64,000 nt of DNA from Clavelina lepadiformis (Eukaryota; Chordata; Ascidiacea; Aplousobranchia; Clavelinidae), in contig NC_135241.1 of assembly GCF_947623445.1 (NCBI RefSeq), positions 5,644,501 through 5,708,500 of the forward strand. The letters run 5' to 3'. The position numbers were made by a program, and so were the translations under genes. Shown piece by piece: positions 25,805-35,528 of this stretch. Position 1 is the first letter of the stretch. Each line of letters starts with the position of its first letter. The notes beneath the pieces are model-generated. The model was not told where the DNA came from. It saw nothing but the letters and a program-made list of their open reading frames with translations, and ran no database searches.

Positions 25805-26635
25805 AGCATAACTGCAGGATAATTTTATATACAACTTCATTATTGAATCACACCGTAACTTCATTTAGTATGCGGATTACTATGGCGTTATAGATAGACC
25901 ACACAACAATAAAGACCGAAGTATAATTAGGTAAACGTAAGTCTAGGCTACTGCTCAACTATATATCCTGCCAAGATTGTTGAAACATTGCCATCCAGTT
26001 GGAGACAGTATATTTGCTTGAGCTAGTAAGTGAAATTTCAACTCTAGGCTTTATTCTGGCCGCAGAAGCTCTTGAACCAGTCGTCTTCATTCCTTGGGGT
26101 GAAAATGACCTTTGTACGAGTTTGTACCTATTTTTAATCAGCAAATAACCATAAAAAATTCTTCGTTCTAAGTTCAATTTTACTGATTGTAGCCTATAAA
26201 CGGCAATAAAATTACACGATTCCAACCTAATCTTGATCATGTTAACCTTAACCTTGGTCCAAGGCAACTCTGGTCGATGTAACGTCTAAGAATGTAGACT
26301 CAGTCAACCATGACTCAAAGTCTTAAAGAAACATTCATTTATGTTTCAGCTACTTGCCTGTACCACTTGCACCGAACAAAGCTTACATTAGCATCCGGGA
26401 AAGCTTTTAATATCTCTTTCCAAAGCAAGCATGGTGAGCTATCAATTACAGCACCCAAACTGATACATCTCTTTGAAGTCTTCAATACTTCCACCAATGG
26501 ATGAAGTATCTTGGCCCACTTGTCGCCATGATACCAGAAGTGATCAAGAAAATCATAAACATTATAACGATAAAAACCAACTCAGTTATAGCTACGACCA
26601 TGGACTTAGTCCTGGTAACTTCCATTTTTTGTGAG

Positions 26636-27106
26636 CTTCGTAGGGGCTGCACTCATACACTGTTACTATGCTCGTAGTATTGCGAAACGAGTTGGTAACA
26701 ACTAGCTACCTAATACCCCATTGGTAGCCTGCTCGGTAATCGACTTTGTTTGCATTGCAGCCTTACTCAACGACGTGTGCCGCAACTTTGATAGCAAACA
26801 AGATGCAACAACATCTGTGGCCATAAAAAGCTGGATTCATTAAGGGTGACATAGCTCTATGTCCTTCTCCATAACATAATATACAGCCTGCTGATAGGAT
26901 GAATTAACATGAAACAAAAAGCTGCACGTGTATTGAAGTGCCGTCCTTCAATAACCAGCATGACCACATTTGTTGAACATTTAACACCAGTGAGATGATT
27001 GTGACACTTTCGAGTCCAAAGTTTACTTTTTTAAAAGTTATAAAGAATTTCTTCATATCACGTAGTCTTGCAGTTACAATTACTTGTTAAGGAGATTAGC
27101 ATCAGA
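26636..27106. other. Spacer between the two sulfotransferase copies
   Basis: No exon-like sequence. It lies upstream of the pseudogene (minus strand) and downstream of the intact gene, so it would include the latter's 3' UTR and the former's promoter. Confidence 0.5.
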
Positions 27107-28829
27107 TTAACGTGAAAAAAATCTACCTCCAACCGAATCCCACAATCGCGAACACAGCTTCTTTAGCGTCGCCCCGAGATTAGATTTATGTATTTGGTAG
27201 AAGCCAAGAATTACGGCAAGTGAGAGCAGAGTAATTGTAACTTTCATCTCTCGTTGTATTCGGATTGCAGCAGGATGAGTTGTCATGAGTTTGCCCACAA
27301 TATTTCCAGCAACATTTTCATAAGGGAAGGGCTTGTCAGGAATTTCTTTTCCAAGAAACTCACACAAAGGCGCCCATCCTTGTCGGACATCGTAGACCAG
27401 AAGCTTATCAGGAGGGCAATTCTAAAGTTAGTATAAACACTTTGAAGCTGCAGAACACTTCATTTTTATGAAGGTCACAAGATAAAAAGAAATGTACTTG
27501 TAAGCAGTATTGGGTGTGCTGCCTGAAAGCTTTTTTCAAAACCATTGCATTATTTACAAAAGAAAAGTCGAATGGATGTTTCATTTCAAGTCCGTAGCGA
27601 CTCATAACTGCAAGATAGTGTTATGTACAGCTTTCAATCTTGAATCTTAGGATATTGGTCCAGGTCGATTCAACCCCCAGACGATTCAACCCAAGATGAC
27701 TAAACCCAGGTTGACCCAACCAATGTTCCCTCTAAGCTGCGCGCGTGCGCAAATGCGCACTGCTGACACGGTCTCCGCGCACAGAAAATCTGTGTTGCGC
27801 ACAAGAAAATAAGCCAGCCTGAATTAAAAATAGAATAAACGCATAATAATGGCCACAGTGCGCACGTGGCACGTCTGATGTTGCTCACAGTGGTCCAAGG
27901 GACCGCTCAGGGAGTTAGTGTGTTTGCTCAGACTCGTGAAAAATTAGAGGGAACATTGGACCCAACCAATATCTGTGGGTTGAACTGTCCTGGGTCTATT
28001 CGTACTTTGGATGAGTTGTCCTTGTAGGTTCGTCCGTGGGTTGAATTAACTGGCTGTTTTATGATACAAATCATTACTTGGGCGTTGCATAGGCTACATG
28101 ACAATTAAAAACGAAGTTTAAAATAGGCAAGCGTTGGTCTATTTTCTATACCAATTTTATTGTAGTATCTAAAGTATTTCCATCCATTTGGAGATAATAG
28201 TTGCATCAGCTGATGAGTGAAATTGTCACCTATGACTTTATATTGGCGGTAGTAGCTCTTGTACCAATCGTCTTCAATCCTTGTCATCAAAACGACCTTT
28301 GTATAAGTTTGTACATCTTTTTAATCAGCAGCAAATAGCAGTAACAAATTCTTATTTCTTAGTTAGAGTTTACTCATTATGGACAAAAACATAGCCTAAC
28401 CATATAATTCCATCCTAATCTAGATCATGTTAATTTTAACCTTGGTCCAACGCTACTTTGGTCAATTTAACGTCCAAGAATGTAGATCCCGTTGAACATA
28501 ACGAAATTAAACAATTATTTATGTTTCAGCTGCTTGCGTGCCTATTATTTGTACTTGTATAAAACAAAGCTTACTTTAGCATCCGGAAATGCTTGTAATA
28601 TTTCTTCCCAAAACAAGTATGGTGGACCATCAGTTACAGCATCCACTGACTGATACATCTCTTTGAAATCTTCAATACTTCCACCACTGGATGAAAGTAT
28701 CTTGGTCCACTTATCGCCATGATACCAGAAGTGATCAAGAAAATCATAAACATTATATCCCAACTCAGATAGAGCTACAAACATAGTTTTGGTTCCGGTT
28801 TTCGCATATCCAGCTACAATAACTTTCAT
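27107..28829 (-). CDS. Sulfotransferase family protein (Sulfotransfer_4 type), 274 residues
   Basis: Four exons with consistent phases: 28575-28829, 28152-28296, 27498-27607, 27107-27421 (825 nt). The N-terminus MKVIVAGYAKTGTKTM holds the PAPS-binding P-loop-like motif (GYAKTGTKT). VYDFLDHFWYHGDKW, VDAVTDGPPYLFWEEI and FPDAKVVLMTRIEDDWYKSY are hallmarks of the sulfotransferase-like family that is widespread in marine invertebrates. A QHTQYCLQ-NCPPDKLLVYDV junction and APLCEFLGKEIPDKPFP follow. A hydrophobic segment, VTITLLSLAVILGFYQI, near the C-terminus suggests a membrane anchor. It would transfer sulfate from PAPS to an unknown acceptor; the substrate cannot be read from sequence. Intron 2 holds a small hAT MITE. 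Confidence 0.85.
27660..28055. repeat. Interrupted repeat with TTCAACCC units, host of the nested MITE
   Basis: On the left the unit GATTCAACCC recurs with GACCCAACC variants; on the right the inverted form GGGTTGAATT and GGGTTGAACTG appears. It resembles a decayed inverted-repeat element built from short units, split by the MITE at 27,721. Its borders are estimates. Confidence 0.45.
27721..27958. mobile_element. Small hAT MITE in sulfotransferase intron 2, 238 bp
   Basis: Terminal inverted repeats CAATGTTCCCTCTAA and TTAGAGGGAACATTG are perfect. The 8-bp duplication GACCCAAC is exact (27,713-27,720 and 27,959-27,966). The interior starts with an alternating purine-pyrimidine CpG tract (GCTGCGCGCGTGCGC). 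Confidence 0.88.
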
Positions 28830-29622
28830 TGCTTTACGCTATATAACTGAGAAACAACGGCTTACTTTTATCCTATACTTGAAGTATTAAATGGCGAATT
28901 TTAACTGCCAACTCATCTAAAACAAGTAACTTATAGCAGTCTATAGCCTACGGCAATGCAGCAACTAGGCCTACCTGTGTTTAGAAGTCTTGATAAACTT
29001 CTACGGTGAAAAGTTCAACCTACGACTTGTCGGTTTTCATCAAATGAAATATGAAAAAAGTTGTGTACAGAGCAACGGAGAACCAAACGCAAGCTGCAAA
29101 CATTCGACAGAAATTGTTTGCAGGCTACTTAGGGAAATGGTATGTTACGACATGTCATGGGAAGTGTATGTCTGGTGGGTAATGCAAACACAGTTACTGA
29201 GGTCACATATTTTTACTTAAGGTTTGTTGCACTATCGATTTGCAATTTGTTATACCACTATACATGACAAACAAATAAGCCTAGAGCTGTTTAAGGAAAG
29301 GAAGTTTTTGTTTTCCGTGCAAAATTGGGCCAATTAATTATTTTCACCAAATAATCGAGTAGCTTGGCGTACACGTTACATTGAATTAAATTGATTTTGA
29401 ACAGCCCTTTGAACTATTTTTACGAATTTAGTTATTTTTACACTTTTTCCTAGGCTTGGGGGATAATCGTTTGAATAGTATTTCCAACTCCAAAACAACT
29501 CGTGAAATAGTTACAACTATTATTATTGATGTAATTACATGGAATTAATCAGATTTTCCACTCAATATAACGACCGTGTACAATGTACAATAAATCTGTT
29601 GTCTGCTGCCTTGGCGCGTAGT
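28830..29622. other. 5' flank of the sulfotransferase gene
   Basis: AT-rich, no supported exon. It is the likely promoter region of the minus-strand gene starting at 28,829. No core-promoter motif was convincing. Confidence 0.4.
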
Positions 29623-31648
29623 CAGTAGCGGATTAAGCCGGGGGCTAATGGGGATACAGCCCAAGGCCCACTGGCAAAAATTGGCCCACCTGGATACGAA
29701 CGCTTTTATAAAAAAAAACTAAGCGTGTTTACTACAAAAGTCTGCATGTACGTGCTTTGTTTTGCAAATCTTTACTTGATTGACATGCTGTCAGGCTAGT
29801 ATTAAAGCATAAAAGCAATAGTAGAATAACCAGTATGGGTTATTAATAGGTGGTGTATTCCTAAAACAAGAAGTGGCGATTCGTTGTCAAGCAGGTATAA
29901 TATTGTATCCAAATATTTAATGTATATAAAAATGGCGATAAAATGACACAAAGCAAGAAAAACTAAGGGATCGCGATCACCGTCCAAAAACGTGGGAGGC
30001 TGGCGATCCCCCTCCTATACACCATTGAGAATAAAGTATAGCACCTCAAAGTTTAAATTTGAATTTATTTCTATCATTTTTTGTAAGGTTGATCTTGTTT
30101 CTACATGTGTTATTATACGAAATATGTTGTTGTGTGAAACTGTCGCTTCCTTTAATCATATTCTTGTGTTGGACGAGGTGATTATTTTTTTCACATTTGT
30201 TGACATTACGGGACAGCAAATGGTTTTTCAATTGATTTTTTATTCGCACCTTGTTCGGAGAAAATTGTTGCGTGATCGTGGGAATACAACTAGCAGTACA
30301 ACAACAACTTTTTTAAATGAATATATTGCAAATAAAATTCAATTAGGCGGTGTCTTCATACATCTAAAGTGACTTAAAAAAAACTTTTCCCCAAGCAAAA
30401 ATGGATATATTAGTTTGCTGAATTTTTTAATTCCTCACATACTGTAGCTTGCTTTGAGTTAACTCACGTGTTTTATTACAGGCCTAGGCATGCAACGATT
30501 ACGTTTGCCTAATTGTTAAACGTTTCCTTACGAGTAGGCCTAAAGAAATCACAATTTTTAACGCTATAGGCATTAGTTTTGTAATCAAAATGAATATTGA
30601 CATACTTCAAAAAAATGTTTGAATTTCACAGTGGTAAATTTTGTACTGATGTTGTAATGTCTGTCATTCACTTATTCCTTAATGCCTACCTTTGTCATCT
30701 TCAGCTGAAAACAGTTTTTGCACGACTTACTTGGCGATATTTCATTGATTGCTACGGAGCAAACCGTCTTAGACGTTTTCAAGTCCTTGCTACAGAGCGT
30801 GTATTTCCGTTTCCATTTTGTGATTTTCCTCGAATTTGTCATCGAAAATGGTACAAAGAGGATACCTATGAATCGGTATTGCTCAACCCATTGCTGGTTG
30901 CTGTCGTGCTTGAAGAATGCAGAAGTCACAACCTATGTAAGACCCAATCTTACATCACATTTAAACTCATGAAGAGCGACTTAATAAACTCAGGAAAACA
31001 CCATGTCACGTGTATAGCCTATAGGCTACTAAGCTTCGTTTGGCTTGCATTTATTAAACGGCGTATTTGTAAAACTAACTTTATTTGGATCTTAAACCTT
31101 TAACATCACTTGTTTTCTACTAAACCAAACTTGGCTCGTGGGCGTGACTTTAATATGTTGAGCGCGATGAAGCTAGGCTACTTTACACCATATTGGATTA
31201 CAGTAAAAGAACAGCTAATACAAAGAAACTGTAGATAGAGTTCGTGCATATAAACGTGCAGTAGAATACTGAGCAGCATACAAACAATTTAGTAAACAAA
31301 CGCCTTAGTTTAAAAAAAGTTAGGTCGTCAAATAATGTAATTTATTGATTCCAATTAACGAAGAAGCAATAAAATTTGCGTCGACAGGTAATTCCCCTAA
31401 CCTAAAGCCGCAGATCAACTTTCTAAACCCATTAACCTATTAACAATCGAAATTTTTACATGTGATTTATAGAGAATATTAGTTAAATATTTAAAAAAAT
31501 TATGAATTTTTATTACACGTTAGGGAAAATACAGTTTGTAAATATTGTTTCTGCATTTTGTTTTGTATTAAATGGTCCAGACAAGATTCTGTATAGGCCC
31601 CATGATACCTTTTAGCCCCAGGCCCACCACGGTCTTAATCTGGCTCTG
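29623..31648. mobile_element. hAT-like element, longer copy, about 2.0 kb
   Basis: It begins CAGTAGCGGATTAAGCCG and ends CTTAATCTGGCTCTG, matching the 964-bp element at 24,841-25,804 at both ends and in large internal blocks (GGCCCAC...CAAAAATTGGCCCACC near the left; TAGGCCCCATGATACC near the right). It includes sequence absent from the shorter copy and a 168-codon open frame at 30,597-31,103. I see no matching 8-bp flank, so its flanks have changed or the ends are misplaced by a few bases. Confidence 0.65.
30597..31103 (+). CDS. Unrecognised 168-residue open frame inside the hAT-like element
   Basis: The frame holds CDFPRICHRKWYKEDTYES, then VLLNPLLVAVVLEECRS and LCKTQSYITFKLMKSDLIN. The second half is kept in the shorter copy at about 25,290-25,480 with mostly substitution-type differences. 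I could not assign it to hAT transposases or to a host family. It may be a remnant of the element's protein or a captured exon. Confidence 0.35.
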   Translation: MTYFKKMFEFHSGKFCTDVVMSVIHLFLNAYLCHLQLKTVFARLTWRYFIDCYGANRLRRFQVLATERVFPFPFCDFPRICHRKWYKEDTYESVLLNPLLVAVVLEECRSHNLCKTQSYITFKLMKSDLINSGKHHVTCIAYRLLSFVWLAFIKRRICKTNFIWILNL

Positions 31649-32166
31649 GTCATAAGTCATGATAAATGTTAGCCAAGCAAATAATGTCAGAGCTCCCGTC
31701 GTAGATTTAGAAATTTTCATGCTACCGTAGAAGGATATGGGCTAAATTGAGTATAAATAAGTAGGCTACAACGCACCGAATACAGTAATAATTTAAAACT
31801 CAAAAACTCAAAAAATTTTCCTGGAAAATTCTGTGGCCGCACTCCAATCTAATCTAACAGCGGGGTCCAGAGAAGCCAAATTTTCACAGAAAGTGCAACC
31901 GATAACCGGAAAGATTTTTAACGCCCTTCGATTATTATCGATTAGCCTAACTTTCCGGAGCCGTGCCAGGGGCGAAAAACCGGCCCCAGGACCTTTCCCT
32001 TCGGCCGCTTTGGGGAGAAAACGAGGGAAAAAAGTAGGCTACGTCTACGCTAACGGAACCAACATCAAAACTAGCCTGAAATTTTTCGCAGTTTTTGCTT
32101 GTTTTTGCTTTTTGTATGCCCCAAACATTTGTTATTTGATTGAAAACCGGTACCGTACCGCAAAAT

Positions 32167-32221
32167 AATGCCTGATAGCCTATAAGCCGGTCCGTAGTGC
32201 GAAAAAGGTTGCCGACCACTG
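32167..32221. mobile_element. Right terminus of a hAT-type element
   Basis: The end GAAAAAGGTTGCCGACCACTG, preceded by CCGGTCCG, is the usual right border of this hAT group (compare the element ending at 24,443). The left partner was not found upstream; the GC-rich stretch 31,840-32,160 may be its interior. Confidence 0.5.
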
Positions 32222-32700
32222 CTCTATAAGCTTCTATAACCATAGATATTAAATTACAGTATAGCCTATTGTTTGTAATTTATTTATGATATAACCAAAT
32301 CGGCTACAGTATAACCATAGCTAAAGAAATGCAATAGAAATAAATGGATATTTAGTTGTAACTTGCAACGGAAAGGAAAGTAGACTAAATGACTTATGCT
32401 TAAATTTCCTGTTATGTGCAACGATAAACACGTCAGCTGTTGTAATTTTTTCTTGCGATAAAGAAATTTTCAGGCAAGTTTTTAGAAGTATTTTAATGAT
32501 CGATTTTCGGGCGAATCAGGAAATAAATTTGGCCAAAAACTGAATTTGAGCATTTTTATCCGATTCGACCTAATTAATTCGGCCGGTTGAATATTCGGAG
32601 CACCCTTACTTAAGTCGGATACAAGAGTTAAAATAGTAGGAAACAGAATGAAGTGAACAACAACAGGTGCTCAGCTGGTGATTGAATTCTTGGGTCTAGT

Positions 32701-32737
32701 CAATGCCTTTATAATGCGTATGTATTATAAAGGCATT
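32701..32737. repeat. 37-bp hairpin flanked by an 8-bp direct repeat
   Basis: AATGCCTTTATAAT is mirrored by ATTATAAAGGCATT around a loop of about 8 nt. GGTCTAGT occurs directly before (32,693-32,700) and directly after (32,738-32,745), as expected for an insertion with target duplication. The right copy of GGTCTAGT is also the start of the next inverted-repeat element. Confidence 0.65.
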
Positions 32738-32738
32738 G

Positions 32739-32837
32739 GTCTAGTATACAAGTGCATTGCCAGAGGATGCCTGTTTATGCTAGACTCCAGCTACTCAAAT
32801 TGTGACGTCATTTGATTGTGCACTTGTATACTTGACC
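32739..32837. mobile_element. Short inverted-repeat element (MITE), copy 1, about 99 bp
   Basis: The left arm GTCTAGTATACAAGTGCA is mirrored by the right arm TGCACTTGTATACTTGACC. The centre holds AGGATGCCT and AATTGTGACGTCATTTG, shared with copy 2. It lies between a 19-bp perfect inverted repeat at 32,669-32,687 and 32,916-32,934 (GCTCAGCTGGTGATTGAAT). Confidence 0.7.
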
Positions 32838-33583
32838 GGAATTTTTTTATGAACCAACGTTTCGCAAACCCATGCAAGTAAGATTTGTCAGAGCAGATTA
32901 CACAATTTCACCACCATTCAATCACCAGCTGAGCATTTTTGTTGTAGTAATTATGCCTGGTGGCAAACATAGTATTAGGATGAAGTTAAGTTCATCTTTC
33001 TACTTTTTTGTTGCTATGATTAAGTTACCACTTTGTTCTCTGCGCATAGCCGCAAAGTGCAAGGGCAAAGTATTTTTATTGGGCATGCTACCGACGTGTT
33101 GGACTACAAGTTAATGTTGGGCATGATACCGCTACAGGTTAATGCCGTAATGGGCGTTACTAGTATTGTACGCCTATGATAAGGCAATGTGTTCCGCTAG
33201 TATCACCTTCACGAAAACTTGAGTATTCTATATTTCTATGATTTAACTTTGACCTAAGCTATTATCAGGATACAGATATTATAGCAATTGCGATTTGCGA
33301 ATCCCTTGTAGGTTACGTTTGCTCTCCGAATGAAAGACCCGAGTCATTAATGAGTTGGGCAGTAGAGTCAAGGAATGTGCTGCGAGGATATTCGGGTTCG
33401 TGCGAATATCATATAGGTTGACACGAACGTATCTCGAATCTATTCGTATACAGGTATAAGGATCAAACAATGATATTTCATCCAAAAGCTGTCAAGTCTT
33501 GCTTCTAATATGATGTAATTGCTTTGTTTCAAAAATTAATGTTTAAAAAGTGATTGAAAAAGCTAGGCTAGATTGTCAGGAGG

Positions 33584-33683
33584 GGTCTAGTATACAAGTG
33601 CACAACCACAGGATGCCTTTGCATAGTAGAACCCAGCTGATCAAATTGTGACATCATCTGCTTGTGCACTTGTATACTAGATC
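33584..33683. mobile_element. Short inverted-repeat element (MITE), copy 2, about 100 bp
   Basis: Arms GGTCTAGTATACAAGTGCAC and GTGCACTTGTATACTAGATC. The interior matches copy 1 (CACAGGATGCCT, CAAATTGTGACATCAT). No clear target duplication, so the superfamily is unassigned. Confidence 0.7.
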
Positions 33684-34018
33684 TTGAAAATGACTTTTAT
33701 TGTAAGTTCTGCGGACTCTATTTTAGCTTTGCGAAAAACCTAGTCCTAGATCATCATTATATCCCTAAGTCAGTAAATTTATAAGTAATATTGTATTCGG
33801 GTTCGCCATTGTTAGGCTAGTATTCGTAATCACTCAAATCTTTCACAAAGACGATATTCAAATCTACTTAGGTTCGCTGGGTTTGTATCAGCCCATCCCT
33901 CCTAATGTGAAGGAATTATGAGGTACTATAATGTAATGTAATAAAAAATGATGATGTCATAATTCTTCAATACTCAAACCTGATATGTTAGTGCAAAAGT
34001 CCTAAATATACTCTACAG

Positions 34019-34372
34019 CAGGGGTTCCCAACCGGTGGTACGCGTACCACTAGTGGTGCGCGGGAGCTTTTCAGGTGGTACGCGAGCAGCTCTCCGTTAC
34101 ATGCGATATACAGTATACTGTAGTAGTATAACAATTTAATTTTGAGTTGCTAAAATATGCGAACAACACTTTTATTTCTTTCCGTACTAAATTCTCTGCA
34201 CTCAGTAAGCTACTTTTGTCGATCTTGCTCCCTGCTGTCATTGTTATTAATACAATGCTGCTGTGCGAAATGCGAATATTGGATCAAATTAGTTGTTTTG
34301 AAAATAGTGGTACGTGTTGACAATCCGTGGTGGCTAAGTGGTACGAGAACATAAAAAGGTTGGGAACCCCTG
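34019..34372. mobile_element. hAT-type MITE, 354 bp
   Basis: The left end CAGGGGTTCCCAACCGGTGG is mirrored by GGTTGGGAACCCCTG at the right. The 8-bp duplication is CTCTACAG (34,011-34,018) and CTCTATAG (34,373-34,380). GGTGGTACGCG repeats occur near the left end and GTGGTACGAG near the right. Confidence 0.85.
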
Positions 34373-35528
34373 CTCTATAGGTATATCTCTGGAGTGCAGT
34401 TGCTAATTGCCGTGTCATTCAGTTTTCACAATGTGCTAGCCCTAACTCTGTCAACTGCTAAAACAATGCTCTTTGTTTGGTCATAAATATCAGGCCTACT
34501 AGCTGATGTGTTTGCAGCTGCCACAAAATCTATATAAGGCTTAGCCTACTCTCGCTGCAGTTAAGGATTTTCCATTTAGAGTGAAACTGTAATCTAGAGT
34601 TGAAATTTTATATAATTAGTGGCTGATTGGAATTGTTTCTTGAAATGTGCGGATGCCACTGATTTTTCCAAGCTAGAATTTCAGAAAAGGTTTGACTTTG
34701 GCTGTGATCCAAAATTTACATTCAAGTGTGGTTACCATAGTATTTGGTATCCACACTGTTGCTTGCCTATATGCCAAACACAAACGTTTTGGCATATAGG
34801 CAAACAACAAGCTCAAGCCTCAAAAGGTAATCGTTATACACGCAAATCAGTCAGAAATTGTGTCTGGGCAGCTTTTACGCAATTATGTTAGAAGCATTGT
34901 CAGATTCATTTTGAAACTATATGTAGATGACCCACGTTTGGGAGCATACTTCTGGGGAAACTTTGCCACCACAAAAAATTTTGGTTTTATGTTCAAAACA
35001 GTCAGCAGATTTTTCATCCACCGCGCACTTGGCAAACTTTTCTATTTGGCATGCAGATTGGAAAGTTTACTGTGTTGGGTGAGAAATTACCCACGCAACA
35101 AGATGAAACAATAGCCTTTGTATGCGCAATTAATTTTTATCCTCCACGCACTTCGCAAAATTTCCAATCTGGTCTGGAATATGACTGCAAAAGGGACTGA
35201 AATCAGTAAGTTCTGATAAATCAGCTGCTTTCCAGTGTGAACTTTGTCTGTAATAAGTAATAAAACCGCCTTCCATCCTGCCTTCACACCTTTTAACTCC
35301 ATGTTCAAATAATGTGAGCATACAGTTTCACACAGTCTTCATAATTACTTGGCGGAGCTAATTATTCGGTTATTGTTAAAAGTAAACATGTGGACTTAGT
35401 TTTCTAACTCTTGAACTTGACCTACTAATCCAGTCTGTTTAAATCTTAGTTGTTAGGCTAGCCTGGGCTGCTTTTGTTGTACTCACTGTTTTATTTGATA
35501 CTGGTCAAATTGCAAGGGTAGCCAGAAC
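34373..35528. other. 5' flank of SDHD
   Basis: No gene recognised; two modest open frames (34,619-34,891 and 34,860-35,114) show no domain. It includes a perfect 16-bp inverted repeat (TTGCCTATATGCCAAA at 34,763-34,778, mirrored at 34,788-34,803) and a loose direct repeat (CATCCACCGCGCACTTGGC near 35,018 and TCCTCCACGCACTTCGC near 35,138). Confidence 0.4.

Larger units (their letters stand above)
21935..26635 (-). pseudogene. Decayed Sulfotransfer_4 paralogue, interrupted by two DNA transposons
   Basis: Four blocks align in order with the exons of the intact gene at 27,107-28,829. Block 1 (about 26,385-26,635) keeps the stretch equivalent to VYDFLDHFWYHGDKW but has lost the start and the P-loop. 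Block 2 (about 25,975-26,120) reads VIFTPRNEDDWF and then meets an in-frame stop after QNKA. Block 3 (about 24,716-24,838) carries a one-base loss after the NNAMVLKKA-equivalent. Block 4 (about 21,935-22,190) reads YDVRQEWAPLCECLGK and then loses frame. A hAT-like element occupies intron 2, and a MULE sits in intron 3 about a dozen bases from the acceptor CTTTCAG. It is a tandem duplicate of its neighbour, not a retrocopy, because the intron positions are shared. Confidence 0.85.
31649..34018. other. Repeat-rich intergenic DNA
   Basis: No host exon seen. It holds a hAT right end (32,221), a micro-hairpin (32,701), two copies of a roughly 100-bp inverted-repeat element (32,739 and 33,584) and TTCGGGTTCG-type sequence (33,390-33,900) ending AGCCCATCCCT, which resembles a border of another hAT group. 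Confidence 0.5.

Noticed and set aside
31833-32243. Overlapping open frames in GC-rich DNA
   Set aside because: They fall within the probable interior of a hAT-type element and show no domain.
34619-35114. Two overlapping open frames upstream of SDHD
   Set aside because: One contains the palindrome at 34,763; no domain or conserved motif is visible.
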